Origin: Mytilisepta virgata
Taxonomy: Eukaryota > Mollusca > Bivalvia > Mytilida > Mytilidae
Assembly (NCBI GenBank): GCA_028015205.1
Contig: CM051514.1
Location: forward strand, 8,742,001-8,806,000
Length of the DNA: 64,000 bases
Direction: 5' to 3'
Part shown: positions 36,701 through 40,189 of the stretch, piece by piece
How positions within the stretch are numbered: position 1 is the first letter of the stretch
Layout: each line of letters opens with the position of its first letter
The notes under the pieces: model-generated
Database searches by the model: none
What the model was told of the DNA's origin: nothing
What the model saw: only the letters and a program-made list of their open reading frames with translations
Translations under genes and position numbers: made by a program

Positions 36701-36924
36701 AGCAGGGTTCTGTGCCTCTCTATTTTAAGATAGCTGGAACACTGGTTATGTACATATGGCTACAATTAAATACATATATTTTACAATTTATAAGAAGATA
36801 TATACTTAGTAACTTGACTGTAAGCATCAGTTTTATCTTCATAACTGCTGGTTTCTAATTCTAAAATAGCTAACACTGATGCCAAATTTATATCTAATGG
36901 TTTGTAAGACTTTTCTGTTGCCAT
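3219..36924 (-). CDS. RIF1: RIF1, replication-timing and DNA-repair regulator: N-terminal about 1,085 residues in 25 coding exons (3' part outside window)
   Basis: RIF1 is a nuclear HEAT-repeat protein that recruits PP1 to restrain late replication origins and steers double-strand-break repair with 53BP1 (known for the family). Exons 5' to 3': 36806-36924, 34855-35019, 34107-34251, 32887-32981, 31662-31845, 29691-29783, 29047-29182, 27504-27655, 24874-24913, 22980-23150, 20322-20426, 18946-19103, 17453-17536, 16767-16840, 15543-15723, 13958-14062, 13276-13425, 11768-11864, 11377-11513, 9953-10156, 8333-8535, 7747-7858, 5206-5385, 4767-4846, 3219-3305. All junctions are GT-AG and all phases fit. 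Key similarities to vertebrate RIF1 from memory: [87 protein letters not shown] and [11 protein letters not shown], in the same order and at about the same residue positions. PP1-docking motifs and the C-terminal domain are expected to the left of base 1. The start ATG lies just after an acceptor, so a 5'UTR exon exists upstream. Confidence 0.93.
3560..3805. repeat. Dispersed repeat, copy 1 (CTTGACGTATTTAATCG family)
   Basis: It shares ATTCTTGACGTATTTAATCG, GAAAATCA(N)GAGAAACAGA and GGAGAAATTCCAT with 15,755-16,145. Internal inverted segments around TTAACTATCG suggest a non-autonomous element. It lies in the intron between exons 24 and 25 and has no ORF. Confidence 0.65.
4298..4712. mobile_element. 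TGTGTCGCCTGC-bounded repeat, full-length copy
   Basis: The left end reads GACATGTGTCGCCTGCGGA and the right end has the inverted TCTGCAGGCGACACA. The interior holds two near-identical blocks (TCTAAAAATGAAATATATAT ... AGTTGAGGATAGAAG), so the element is an internal direct duplication between inverted termini. The right end is 54 bp from the donor of exon 24. Confidence 0.8.
4767..4846 (-). CDS. RIF1: RIF1 coding exon 24 (residues about 1031-1056)
   Basis: Acceptor CTTCTTCAG, donor AAAAGTAAAC. Enters in phase 0 and leaves with 2 nt, as exon 25 requires. It reads [20 protein letters not shown], aligning with the conserved FVFIPP...LTDHQKE segment of vertebrate RIF1. Confidence 0.88.
5206..5385 (-). 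CDS. RIF1: RIF1 coding exon 23, basic S/T-P linker (residues about 971-1030)
   Basis: Acceptor ATTTCAG, donor GATGTAAGT, phase 0 at both ends. The peptide is rich in Pro, Lys and Ser-Pro/Thr-Pro: [11 protein letters not shown], then [13 protein letters not shown] and [14 protein letters not shown] fits the CDK consensus S/T-P-x-K. This is the unstructured stretch after the HEAT region. It shows no clear RVxF or SILK PP1-docking motif. Confidence 0.88.
5638..7590 (-). mobile_element. Long 'GCTCACC' repeat element with internal about 300-bp tandem units
   Basis: The left end near 5,638 (AAGAGCCTGTATCCTCGCCTGG) and the right end near 7,587 (CCAGGTGAGCTAAAAA) are inverted versions of one motif, as in the other copies at 8,785, 10,590, 31,860 and 61,530. 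The interior repeats GAGGACCATGTAAGG, GTATTTCCCATAGGATCC and TGGCAGCCAT blocks at about 300-bp spacing (around 6,240, 6,590 and 6,910). No intact ORF. It fills the intron between exons 22 and 23. The strand is an arbitrary choice from the tail. Confidence 0.75.
7747..7858 (-). CDS. RIF1: RIF1 coding exon 22 (residues about 933-970)
   Basis: Acceptor TTTTTTACAG, donor CAGGTACCTG. The peptide [19 protein letters not shown] corresponds to the end of the HEAT region in vertebrate RIF1 (KPVLTQAKQKFLLLLPG). It is followed by acidic [17 protein letters not shown]. Phase in is 1 nt, phase out is 0. Confidence 0.85.
8333..8535 (-). CDS. RIF1: RIF1 coding exon 21 (residues about 866-932)
   Basis: Acceptor TATATCCAG, donor CTGGTAAGC; phase 0 in, 2 nt out. 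It reads [18 protein letters not shown] and then [10 protein letters not shown]. The HEAT helices match the YTGTYDSELLEQLSPLL and SAQFWNATF segments of vertebrate RIF1. Confidence 0.9.
8785..9272. mobile_element. 'GCTCACC' repeat copy in the intron between exons 20 and 21
   Basis: It starts AGAGGCTCATATCGCTCACC and ends near GATGAGCTTATAAC after a GACGCCGGATGCAAAGTGATG block typical of this family's right end. Short ORFs on both strands here are repeat shadows. Confidence 0.7.
9550..9840 (-). mobile_element. tRNA-derived SINE with a tRNA-Val-like head
   Basis: The minus-strand head (9,764-9,837) reads GGGCACTGTAGTGTAGTGGT, then TAGCGC, with an A-box-like TAGTGGTTAGCGC and a B-box GGTTCGATTCC. 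The loop ACTACAA suggests a tRNA-Val-like ancestor. The body continues left to about 9,550. It lacks a clean acceptor stem, so it is read as a SINE and not a functional tRNA. Confidence 0.75.
9953..10156 (-). CDS. RIF1: RIF1 coding exon 20 (residues about 798-865)
   Basis: Acceptor TTTTACTTAG, donor AAGGTATCA, phase 0 in and out, 68 codons. The peptide includes [20 protein letters not shown] and [18 protein letters not shown]. It aligns with the GNSITGIISSVLGHI and FATLTRPLALFY segments of vertebrate RIF1. The plus-strand ORF over the same bases is its shadow. Confidence 0.88.
10467..10490 (-). CDS. RIF1: Possible 24-nt RIF1 micro-exon between exons 19 and 20
   Basis: A good acceptor (GTTTCTCCCAG) and donor (CAGGTAATT) frame 24 nt reading AQALWITQ. 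It is phase 0 at both ends, so the frame survives with or without it. I see no clear counterpart in vertebrate RIF1, and the alignment does not need it. It could be a cassette micro-exon or a chance pair of splice sites. Confidence 0.35.
10590..10856. mobile_element. 'GCTCACC' repeat, right-end fragment
   Basis: It has two GGTTCCAATTGGCCTAGTGG / TTCCATTTGGCCCAGTAG blocks, each followed by TTTCAGAGGAGAAGA. Then come ACGGACGCCAAGTGATGA and the terminal GTGAGCTAAAAA. It lies in the intron between exons 19 and 20, to the right of the micro-exon. Confidence 0.75.
11377..11513 (-). CDS. RIF1: RIF1 coding exon 19 (residues about 752-797)
   Basis: Acceptor TTTCATAG, donor AAGGTAGTA. It reads [19 protein letters not shown], matching the SDWSKKKNEPLGKLTSLF block of vertebrate RIF1. 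Phase in is 2 nt, phase out is 0. Confidence 0.92.
11731..11758 (-). mobile_element. 28-bp SINE tail fragment beside the exon 18 donor
   Basis: TTTGTTTAGTTGGGGTTTTA matches the tail of the class II tRNA-derived SINE found at 24,969, 28,490 and 52,085. The fragment ends about 9 bp from the exon 18 donor, so part of the early intron is SINE-derived. Confidence 0.65.
11768..11864 (-). CDS. RIF1: RIF1 coding exon 18 (residues about 720-751)
   Basis: Acceptor AACTTTCAG, donor ATAGGTCAGT; phase 0 in, 1 nt out. It reads [20 protein letters not shown], matching the VDRIIYIITVMVDCIDF helix of vertebrate RIF1. Confidence 0.87.
12126..12440. mobile_element. MITE with GTTTGGCATTGCC inverted ends
   Basis: The left arm GTTTGGCATTGCCACCCGAC is mirrored by the right arm GTGGGTCGGCAATGCCAAAC. 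The interior is T-rich (12,193-12,212) with no ORF. Intron between exons 17 and 18. Confidence 0.75.
12810..13091. mobile_element. TTAA-flanked MITE family B, copy 1
   Basis: The element runs TTAA-GGGGGTACAGAACACC ... GGGTACCCC-TTAA. The TTAA duplication is the hallmark of piggyBac-type insertion (family knowledge). Two further copies lie at 14,084-14,365 and 19,116-19,382. It is about 280 bp and non-coding. Confidence 0.8.
13276..13425 (-). CDS. RIF1: RIF1 coding exon 17 (residues about 670-719)
   Basis: Acceptor TATTTTCAG, donor TTGGTAAGA, phase 0 in and out, 50 codons. It reads [20 protein letters not shown] and [13 protein letters not shown]. This is among the best-conserved blocks with vertebrate RIF1 (TLLRTWSELYRAFARCAALV). 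Confidence 0.95.
13958..14062 (-). CDS. RIF1: RIF1 coding exon 16 (residues about 635-669)
   Basis: Acceptor TATTTTCAG, donor GTTGTAAGT, phase 0 in and out, 35 codons. It starts [19 protein letters not shown], nearly identical to TNEVNQGDALEHNFSAIYG of vertebrate RIF1, then a VFPIQQQ helix. Confidence 0.95.
14084..14365. mobile_element. TTAA-flanked MITE family B, copy 2
   Basis: TTAA-GGGGTTACAGAACACC ... GGGTACCCCC-TTAA, collinear with the copy at 12,810. Its edge is 21 bp from the exon 16 acceptor, so the branch point probably sits inside the element. Confidence 0.8.
14380..15540. other. Intron between exons 15 and 16: no further coding sequence recognised
   Basis: AT-rich intronic sequence. 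It contains a short AGAAGCTCAGAGGGC / CCACCCACCTGG segment near 14,725 that recalls the 'GCTCACC' repeat start, and a 110-codon plus-strand ORF (15,048-15,380) with no recognisable domain, which I do not call as a gene. Confidence 0.5.
15543..15723 (-). CDS. RIF1: RIF1 coding exon 15 (residues about 574-634)
   Basis: Acceptor ACTTACAG, donor AGAGTATGT; 1 nt in, phase 0 out. It reads [20 protein letters not shown] and [14 protein letters not shown], corresponding to the LENKEHLWKMWSVIVTPLTELI helix of vertebrate RIF1. Confidence 0.9.
15755..16145. repeat. Dispersed repeat, copy 2 (CTTGACGTATTTAATCG family)
   Basis: It matches 3,560-3,805 but is longer, with an extra GGAATTCCCACC segment. It shows internal inverted parts (ATAGAATTTCTCCACC against GGAGAAATTCCAT). 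It begins about 30 bp from the exon 15 acceptor. Confidence 0.65.
16767..16840 (-). CDS. RIF1: RIF1 coding exon 14 (residues about 550-573)
   Basis: Acceptor TATTTTAG, donor AAAAGTAAGT; phase 0 in, 2 nt out. It reads [20 protein letters not shown], matching GTPALFLIQLIFNNFLECG of vertebrate RIF1. Confidence 0.9.
17453..17536 (-). CDS. RIF1: RIF1 coding exon 13 (residues about 522-549)
   Basis: Acceptor TTGATTGTAG, donor CATGTAGGT, phase 0 in and out, 28 codons. It reads [20 protein letters not shown], matching MEITIKGLPQKVLGSPAYQV of vertebrate RIF1. An AT-dinucleotide run lies just upstream of the acceptor (17,550-17,562). Confidence 0.87.
18418..18821. mobile_element. TTAA-flanked MITE family A, copy 1
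   Basis: TTAA-GGATGCTCGCTGGTC ... GACCAGCGATCATCC-TTAA, about 400 bp, with no ORF. Inverted copy at 23,878-24,261 and truncated copy at 46,716-47,050. The TTAA duplication points to piggyBac-type mobilisation. Confidence 0.85.
18946..19103 (-). CDS. RIF1: RIF1 coding exon 12 (residues about 469-521)
   Basis: Acceptor ATATTTCAG; donor GTTAGT after TTTGG, chosen because it alone keeps frame with exon 13. The nearby GTAAGA at 18,932 gives the wrong phase. It reads [20 protein letters not shown] and LGQNIPIPK, matching VVVSAIWKELISLVKSVTES and SEVFPVSK of vertebrate RIF1. Confidence 0.85.
19116..19382. mobile_element. TTAA-flanked MITE family B, copy 3 (left terminus shortened)
   Basis: It is collinear with the copies at 12,810 and 14,084 but has lost the GTACAGAACACCTAA block beside the left TTAA. 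The edge is 12 bp from the exon 12 acceptor, so the branch point must be MITE-derived. Confidence 0.75.
19715..19895. repeat. Dispersed repeat end with TTGCTCCTTAGGTATATTTG
   Basis: The segment (CCTGGGTTTTACAG ... AATGGATTGCGTTT ... CTCCTTAGGTATATTTGTCC) recurs at 58,640-58,705 and resembles the common 3' tail of bivalve retroelements. Non-coding. Confidence 0.55.
20322..20426 (-). CDS. RIF1: RIF1 coding exon 11 (residues about 434-468)
   Basis: Acceptor AATTTTAG, donor CAGGTATGG; 2 nt in, 1 nt out. It reads [20 protein letters not shown], matching ISSPSFFSKHANTLITAVHD of vertebrate RIF1. Confidence 0.9.
20701..20874. mobile_element. Near-perfect hairpin MITE, 174 bp
   Basis: The left arm TAAGAAATAATTCATGGGGG and the right arm end ATGAATTATTTCTTA are inverted. 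Inner pairs AGATGGGCTGTGCCTTTATA and TATAAAGGCCAAGCCCA continue the stem for about 60 bp. It lies in the intron between exons 10 and 11. Confidence 0.8.
20964..21108. mobile_element. Small TIR element with CAGACCTGATTTT ends
   Basis: CAGACCTGATTTT at the left is mirrored by AAAATCAGGTCTG at 21,096-21,108. The interior contains AAAGCGGAATTCCGCTTT, a further palindrome. It ends 4 bp before the start of the plus-strand ORF at 21,112. Confidence 0.55.
21112..21835 (+). CDS. Possible small two-exon gene inside a RIF1 intron, unrecognised
   Basis: Exon 1 from ATG at 21,112 ([13 protein letters not shown]...) could use a donor GGCGGTAGAT at about 21,301. An acceptor AAAGTCAG at about 21,607 restores frame into [20 protein letters not shown] and the acidic [20 protein letters not shown], ending at TAA 21,833. 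This would give about 138 residues with no known domain. An AATAAA at 21,903 could be its poly(A) signal. The acceptor has a weak pyrimidine tract. It may be a fragment of a transposon gene or spurious. Confidence 0.3.
22319..22453. mobile_element. Hairpin element with TGTATCACA stem
   Basis: AATACATGTTAAAACCTGTA and GACCAATATCAGCC on the left pair with GGCTGATATTGGTT and ACAGATTTTACCATGTATTA on the right, making an almost complete 55-bp stem with a short loop. Confidence 0.75.
22463..22554. mobile_element. Second hairpin element adjoining the first
   Basis: TTTTCCTAAAGTGTTGTCTG pairs with CAGACAACACTATAGGAAAA, leaving a loop of about 40 bp. It lies 10 bp from the previous hairpin. Confidence 0.75.
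22980..23150 (-). CDS. RIF1: RIF1 coding exon 10 (residues about 377-433)
   Basis: Acceptor ATTTACAG, donor ATAGGTAAAC; 2 nt in, 1 nt out. It reads [20 protein letters not shown] and [20 protein letters not shown]. This aligns with the KGASSPYGAPGTPRMNLSSN loop and the following helix of vertebrate RIF1. Confidence 0.88.
23160..23570. mobile_element. TGTGTCGCCTGC-bounded repeat, full-length copy
   Basis: It starts AATGTGTGAGTCTTCCAAGG, then CATGTGTCGCCTGCGGA. It ends TCCACAGGCGACACAA. The internal duplication is as in the 4,298 copy. It begins 10 bp from the exon 10 acceptor. Confidence 0.82.
23655..23745. repeat. 44-bp direct repeat, two copies
   Basis: The stretch starting CCAGATTTTCCATAATAACT and ending CTGCCCCACCCACC occurs twice in direct succession. 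It falls in a short plus-strand ORF that is probably not a gene. Confidence 0.8.
23878..24261. mobile_element. TTAA-flanked MITE family A, copy 2 (inverted relative to copy 1)
   Basis: TTAA-GGATGATTGCTGGTC ... GACCAGTGAGCATCC-TTAA. The interior matches the reverse complement of 18,422-18,817. Confidence 0.85.
24874..24913 (-). CDS. RIF1: RIF1 coding exon 9, 40 nt (residues 364-376)
   Basis: Acceptor TTTACTGTAG, donor CATAGTAAAT; phase 0 in, 1 nt out. It reads [13 protein letters not shown], matching VCVPLIQSTIS directly after the FEQ motif in vertebrate RIF1. It is a very short exon supported by homology and both phases. Confidence 0.85.
24969..25228 (-). mobile_element. Class II tRNA-derived SINE, copy 1
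   Basis: The minus-strand tRNA-like head (Leu/Ser-type, cf. 28,490 copy) has a B-box-like GAGTTCAAATCTCACC. The body carries GGAAGCCGGAGTAACCGGAG and the tail TAAAACCCCAACTAAACAAA. It starts 55 bp upstream of exon 9 in the direction of RIF1 transcription. Confidence 0.85.
25240..26740. other. Intronic sequence, no gene recognised
   Basis: AT-rich intron between exons 8 and 9. The only recognisable item is a SINE-like end near 25,860-25,915 (GCTCGGCGTTAAACAATATT, then CAATCAATCAATCA). Confidence 0.5.
26740..27150. other. Less AT-rich, CpG-containing intronic block, function unknown
   Basis: The block contains several CpGs (TTAGCGCGTTCAGGACGCC, ATCACGTGAATTCC) unlike its surroundings, with overlapping minus-strand ORFs of 66 and 104 codons and no known domain. 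It may be a dispersed element with promoter-like composition or an old gene start. Confidence 0.35.
27187..27348. mobile_element. MITE with TAGCAATGTCAGTAAAC ends, 162 bp
   Basis: The left arm TAGCAATGTCAGTAAACGCC is mirrored by the right GTTTACTGACATTGCTA. No ORF. Confidence 0.8.
27504..27655 (-). CDS. RIF1: RIF1 coding exon 8 (residues about 313-363)
   Basis: Acceptor TTTTGTAG, donor CAGGTATAT; 2 nt in, phase 0 out. It reads [20 protein letters not shown] and [18 protein letters not shown], then TYFDQ. It is very close to the KRLKLLMQPLSS and LEVWWYLLMRLGPHLPANFEQ segment of vertebrate RIF1. Confidence 0.96.
27779..28115. mobile_element. MITE with AGATCAAAAG inverted ends and internal G-run
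   Basis: The left arm AGATCAAAAGTGTAGGATAA is mirrored by TTATCCTACATTGAACTTTT at the right. The interior holds TGGGGGTGGGGGG at 27,827 and an 18-base G tract near 28,037, so the plus strand could form G-quadruplex-like structures. Confidence 0.75.
28172..28314. mobile_element. Hairpin MITE with TTACTTATGCAGAGGGCAT ends
   Basis: The left end TTACTTATGCAGAGGGCATT and the right end AATGCCCTCTGCATAAGTAA are inverted, and the stem continues through CATGAAA(C/T)ATAG. 143 bp, non-coding. Confidence 0.85.
28490..28756 (-). mobile_element. Class II tRNA-derived SINE, copy 2, with 13-bp target-site duplication
   Basis: It is flanked by GTAAGTCTAAAGC at 28,477-28,489 and 28,757-28,769. The minus-strand head reads GCCTCAGTGGCCGAGTGGTC, with a B-box GAGTTCGAATCTC, as in Leu/Ser-type tRNAs. 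The intact duplication makes this the youngest-looking copy here. Confidence 0.93.
29047..29182 (-). CDS. RIF1: RIF1 coding exon 7 (residues about 268-312)
   Basis: Acceptor TTATTCTAG, donor ATCAGTAAGT; phase 0 in, 1 nt out. It reads [17 protein letters not shown] and [16 protein letters not shown], matching GSFINSLLQLEELGFRS and AFIAWKSLIDNFALNPDI of vertebrate RIF1. Confidence 0.95.
29691..29783 (-). CDS. RIF1: RIF1 coding exon 6 (residues 237-267)
   Basis: Acceptor TGTGGTCAG, donor AAGGTAAAT, phase 0 in and out, 31 codons. It reads [20 protein letters not shown] then [11 protein letters not shown], matching LISELQKLFMSKNETYVLKLWPLFVKLLGR of vertebrate RIF1. Confidence 0.92.
29960..31255. 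mobile_element. Tandem-array element with six 147-bp monomers
   Basis: The phrase TCAGATGACACCTGCCAG recurs at 30,031, 30,177, 30,324, 30,471, 30,618 and 30,765 (spacing 146-147 bp). One or two decayed units follow to about 31,100. The start is GAGTGGACACACAAAAATGT, then CTCGCC. The end is GTCGAGCTTTCTGCGACTAA, then AGTCGCAGGCTCGACA, a hairpin. Related start at 46,468. No ORF. Confidence 0.88.
31662..31845 (-). CDS. RIF1: RIF1 coding exon 5 (residues about 175-236)
   Basis: Acceptor TATTTCCAG, donor TCTGTAAGT; 1 nt in, phase 0 out. It reads [20 protein letters not shown] and [12 protein letters not shown], corresponding to the VRWAKLVIPLVVHSAQKV repeat of vertebrate RIF1. Confidence 0.88.
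31860..32760. mobile_element. 'GCTCACC' repeat with internal units, between exons 4 and 5
   Basis: It starts AGGCTCATAAGAGCCTATAT then CGCTCACCTG, 15 bp from the exon 5 acceptor. The interior repeats GAGGACCAT and TGGCAGCCAT blocks as in 5,638-7,590. The right end near 32,745 is diverged (TTTAGCGCACTTGGTCC). Confidence 0.75.
32887..32981 (-). CDS. RIF1: RIF1 coding exon 4 (residues 144-174)
   Basis: Acceptor TTTCTTTCAG, donor TTAGGTATGG; phase 0 in, 2 nt out. It reads [20 protein letters not shown] then [11 protein letters not shown], aligning with SSIIDSLEILFNKGETHSAVVDFEALNVI of vertebrate RIF1. Confidence 0.85.
33360..33855. mobile_element. Tandem-array element, three 154-bp monomers
   Basis: TTCTCCATACTGATGCTCTG recurs at 33,395, 33,549 and 33,703. 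It starts with AGACATGTGTCACCTGC and ends with GTCGCCTCTGCATAATGCAA, then ACGACACAA. These are weak versions of the TGTGTCGCC terminal motif, tying it to the family at 4,298 and 23,160. Confidence 0.8.
34107..34251 (-). CDS. RIF1: RIF1 coding exon 3 (residues about 95-143)
   Basis: Acceptor CATTTTCAG, donor GAGGTAAGT; 1 nt in, phase 0 out. It reads [20 protein letters not shown] and [20 protein letters not shown], matching NVRTRALWVISKQTFPSEVVGK of vertebrate RIF1. Confidence 0.95.
34855..35019 (-). CDS. RIF1: RIF1 coding exon 2 (residues about 40-94)
   Basis: Acceptor TTCTCAACAG, donor CAAGTATGA; 1 nt in, 2 nt out. It reads [19 protein letters not shown] then [20 protein letters not shown], matching SSAALQALGFCLYNPKI of vertebrate RIF1. 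Confidence 0.95.
35060..36050. other. Intron 1 of the coding region, no gene recognised
   Basis: AT-rich unique-looking sequence. Nothing beyond short low-complexity runs could be supported. Confidence 0.5.
36063..36624. mobile_element. MITE with CTGTCTGGACACCTCAGTTC ends and TA flanks, 562 bp
   Basis: TA-CTGTCTGGACACCTCAGTTC at the left and GAACTGAGGTGTCCAGACAG-TA at the right. The TA duplication would fit a Tc1/mariner-type mobiliser (inference). Truncated copy at 527-842. It ends about 180 bp from exon 1. Confidence 0.8.
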
Positions 36925-36928
36925 GGTA
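36806..36928 (-). CDS. RIF1: RIF1 coding exon 1 (start codon at 36,924)
   Basis: Acceptor TATTTTTACAG, then TACC ATG G, a good Kozak context. The coding part is 36,806-36,924, donor CTAAGTATAT. It reads [20 protein letters not shown] and [17 protein letters not shown]. The TDAY motif matches the extreme N-terminus of vertebrate RIF1. Confidence 0.92.
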
Positions 36929-37860
36929 CTGTAAAAATAAATAAAAAAAAAAAAAAATCTTATCTTAATGTATTCATAAATATTTCAACTTCCTTATGAG
37001 TAAAATCTGATTTGCCGCATCGGCAAAATGTACTCAAGCACAACCAATGCCTGCATCTTAGGCAAATTTTTTGGGTGCTTCTGTGTTGTGTATTGTGCTC
37101 AGACTTTATTTTCATCTGAAAGTCAGTTAATTGGACAGTAATAATTGATTGGTACGTCAATGTTGACATTTCCTGTTTCCTGATATTTATTTTATTTTCT
37201 TTCCTTTTTGTTCTAAAATAAGTTTCCCTATAATAGGAACCAGTTTAATTACATGAAAGTCACTCCAATGTGCCATGGCCCATATTCAATCTGGCAGTCA
37301 TCTTAATAAATTATCTCGTAATTTTTATTTCTATTTAGTAGGGTCAGAAAAATACACTACTCACTAGTGTAAAATGACCATGGATAAATTACACTGGTGG
37401 TTGAATTCCATCCTAAAAATTTCTTATACAGCATTTACTTTTTATAATACCTCCAAAATTATTTGTACTAGATATTTTACACTACACGTGGAATTATTAA
37501 CCTAGTGTTTATTTGACGATGGAAATTTCTTCCACTTGTGCCAGTTGTGGAATCAAATCACCGTTACATTTTGCACTGGGCAAGTTCTTCAACAGGCATT
37601 GCAGTAATTTTTTCTTACATCTATTGTGAAACTTGAAATTATGGCATATCGATATCGTGTGAAAGAAAAACTGTAAGATAATATGTTTTTAAGGACATTA
37701 TTAAACATCAACCTTTGAAACAGACGCCATGATAACATATATATCTATCATGTGTAACCGATTCTTTTTCCAACAAGGGTTTATTTTTATATATAAAGAA
37801 ATCGTTAATTCTCGTTATTATAGAAAAATGACTATTTCTTGATTTTTGACAATATATTAC

Positions 37861-37915
37861 TCGTGAAACTGTCCAACGTTTACAACCTGGCAAATTTTAT
37901 TCCATGTCCTTGCTG
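37861..37915 (-). promoter_or_regulatory. RIF1: Possible RIF1 5'UTR exon (donor at 37,860)
   Basis: The minus strand shows TTTCACGA followed by a donor GTAATATAT. It lies directly downstream of the E2F/CCAAT pair, and coding exon 1 begins with an acceptor and only 4 nt of leader, so an upstream exon is required. The right limit (transcription start) is a guess. Confidence 0.4.
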
Positions 37916-37917
37916 AT

Positions 37918-37952
37918 CGCGGGAAACGGTAAGTTTTTCGTTGTCTGATTGG
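37918..37952 (-). promoter_or_regulatory. E2F-type site and CCAAT box upstream of RIF1
   Basis: Minus strand: ATCCAATCAG (CCAAT box of NF-Y type, 37,948-37,952 core) lies 21 bp upstream of TTTCCCGCG (37,918-37,926), a full E2F consensus. S-phase genes commonly carry this pair, which suits RIF1. Single short motifs can occur by chance; position and orientation raise the likelihood. Confidence 0.5.
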
Positions 37953-37999
37953 ATAATTGTATACAGGATGTCAAAAAAGTTTACTAAAAGTTGTACCAA

Positions 38000-39830
38000 T
38001 AACGGAAAAGTCTTTTCCGACAAATTCCCACACTCAAAGGCAAAGGTACGAACAGATGTAACAGTAGTGGTCTAGCGGAATGTGAGCAGTGGAAGCAGTT
38101 GATCCCAGAAAAATTTGCAAAAATACAAAAAAAAATTAAAAACAAAAAACAAAAAACAGAAATCAAAGCTGGTCGAGATATTTTTCCACTGGAAACCTCA
38201 TCAATCATTTCTTGTCACCGGACACATCCTCGAGTGGCGGATATAGATCTTGAGACCCTCGTCCTAGTTGCTTTCCTGTCACAAGTTTCTTTTCTTTAAA
38301 GTCATCTTCAATAGCCCTAGTAATCAGCATTAACATTTAAGGTAAAGTGCCCATCTAGAGGATTCGCCCTCTAGACCCCTTAATTATACGTTGCTGATTA
38401 TCTAATGTATAATTTGTTTCAGGGACAGGTAAAAGTCATGCCTAAAAAGTATGTGTAAGTAAAGTTATAAGAGACTGGCAAAAGGTTACGATGTTGTTCG
38501 AACCGCCCCAAAACTATGGTTTGTACAAAATGTTTTCACTGAAGACTGAAAATGTATATGTACATGTATTATAACAGGAAACTTTGACCGGGGGGTTTAA
38601 TTTCTAGTTAATATGAGTGTGTCACAGTTAACAGGTAAAGGGTCTTATTTTCTTGCTCTTACTGTCTAGAACAGGTTTATAATTTTGGTATAATTATCTA
38701 CAATATGACGGCATACCAGGTATACGTGTGTCTTTATCCTTAAATTACAGAAGTAAATAATAATTTGTATTTGTAATAAAACTTATTTTTTATTTTTTCT
38801 TAAATTATAAATCCAAAAGTTTGGTTTTTTGACTCCCCACGGGCCTTAATTTTGAGTTTCTAAAATTTTATCTAGGATAGAGTACATGCTTCCTGTTGAG
38901 AAAAGGGTAAGTTTTCAGTAATTGTTTGTCATGAACAGGGTCTATTTTTGAAAGGGCAATTGGCACAGTTACACCAAAATTATCGTCAAGTAGTCCCGCT
39001 TCCCCGCGGGAAATGTTAGATATTTTCAGAAATCGGGAGAACACCATAATATTGCATTTATATAGTTTAAACATGTTAAATATAGAATAAATTAAAGTAT
39101 AAGATTACGTCACAATTCTTCGGTCACCGGGGAAAATTCTTTCATCTTGAATTGAACATATTGAACACGTATCTACATTATAAGAAATGTAATAAATGTT
39201 TGAAGAATAACCTTTTTTAACTGGGATCAAACGATACAGTATATTCCAGTATAGATTCTGTAGAATATTGAAAGATGACTAAAACTTACAAAAACAATTA
39301 AATAAATTTTAATTTTGTGATACATTTTATTCCCACTATTCATATAACCGGGAAATATATATAACGAATTAGGATTACAATTAAGTGCCAGTTTTCTTTT
39401 AATCAGGCAGTGGGAAATATGACCAATAAAATCCACAACTAACCATGCACATTTGATCTTGATAAGTTCTTAACAAGAAATGAATAATATTTCTTTTCTG
39501 TGGATCTGGTAACTCAGGATAATTTTTGAATAGAAAAATATTAAATTGTGTGATATTGCCGGCGTTCTCTGTTTCGACATTTTAAAGTGCTTTCATATAA
39601 TATATATCTCCCATTCCAGAATAAAATATGAACACCAATGTTGTTTTCGTACATTACATAACACCCTGTACTATAATCAATATAAACCTGAGTTTTTTTC
39701 AGTGATGTTTTCAGTCCTACTGCCCAATTCTTAGGCAGACTGGCACTTAAAAGACCGTTTAGATCCACTTCACTAAGGTTCGATAAAAGAACTGTTTTGA
39801 AGCTGCATGGAGAAAGGGGAATAAGAAATT
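38000..39830. other. Intergenic stretch, no gene recognised
   Basis: AT-rich, with no protein-like ORF. A short palindromic phrase lies at about 38,350-38,380 (TCTAGAGGATTCGCCCTCTA). Nothing else could be supported. Confidence 0.5.
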
Positions 39831-39834
39831 AGAT

Positions 39835-40185
39835 TGTCTTTGGAACATATAACGACAGCAGTAAATTTTGTCAGTATGATACAAAATGCATCAAATAAAG
39901 GTCATAACAAAGGTACCGTACTCCAAGGCGTATTTCATAGGGGAAACTCGACAAACACTGACGAAACCGAAAAGAAGCTCAACCATATCAACCAGCGAAA
40001 CAACTGGAAAACAACTGTCTTATTCCTGTCTTCGGACAGGCATTTTCCAATAAAAATGGTGTGTTAAACTAGGTTTTACGACTAGCAAATCCTCCCACTG
40101 GTATGACAGTCGTTCATAGTTCCGTATTGACAAAAACAAAATAAGGGGAGCAACAAATAAATAAAAAACTTACAAGTCGGGAAAA
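39835..40185 (-). repeat. Dispersed repeat, probable 3' region of the adjacent retroelement relic
   Basis: A low-identity version of a phrase I associate with mytilid repeats (TCCTCCCACTGGTATGACAG, CGGACAGGCATTTTC). It directly follows the decayed reverse transcriptase on the minus strand and is probably its untranslated tail (inference). Confidence 0.4.
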
Positions 40186-40189
40186 TTCA

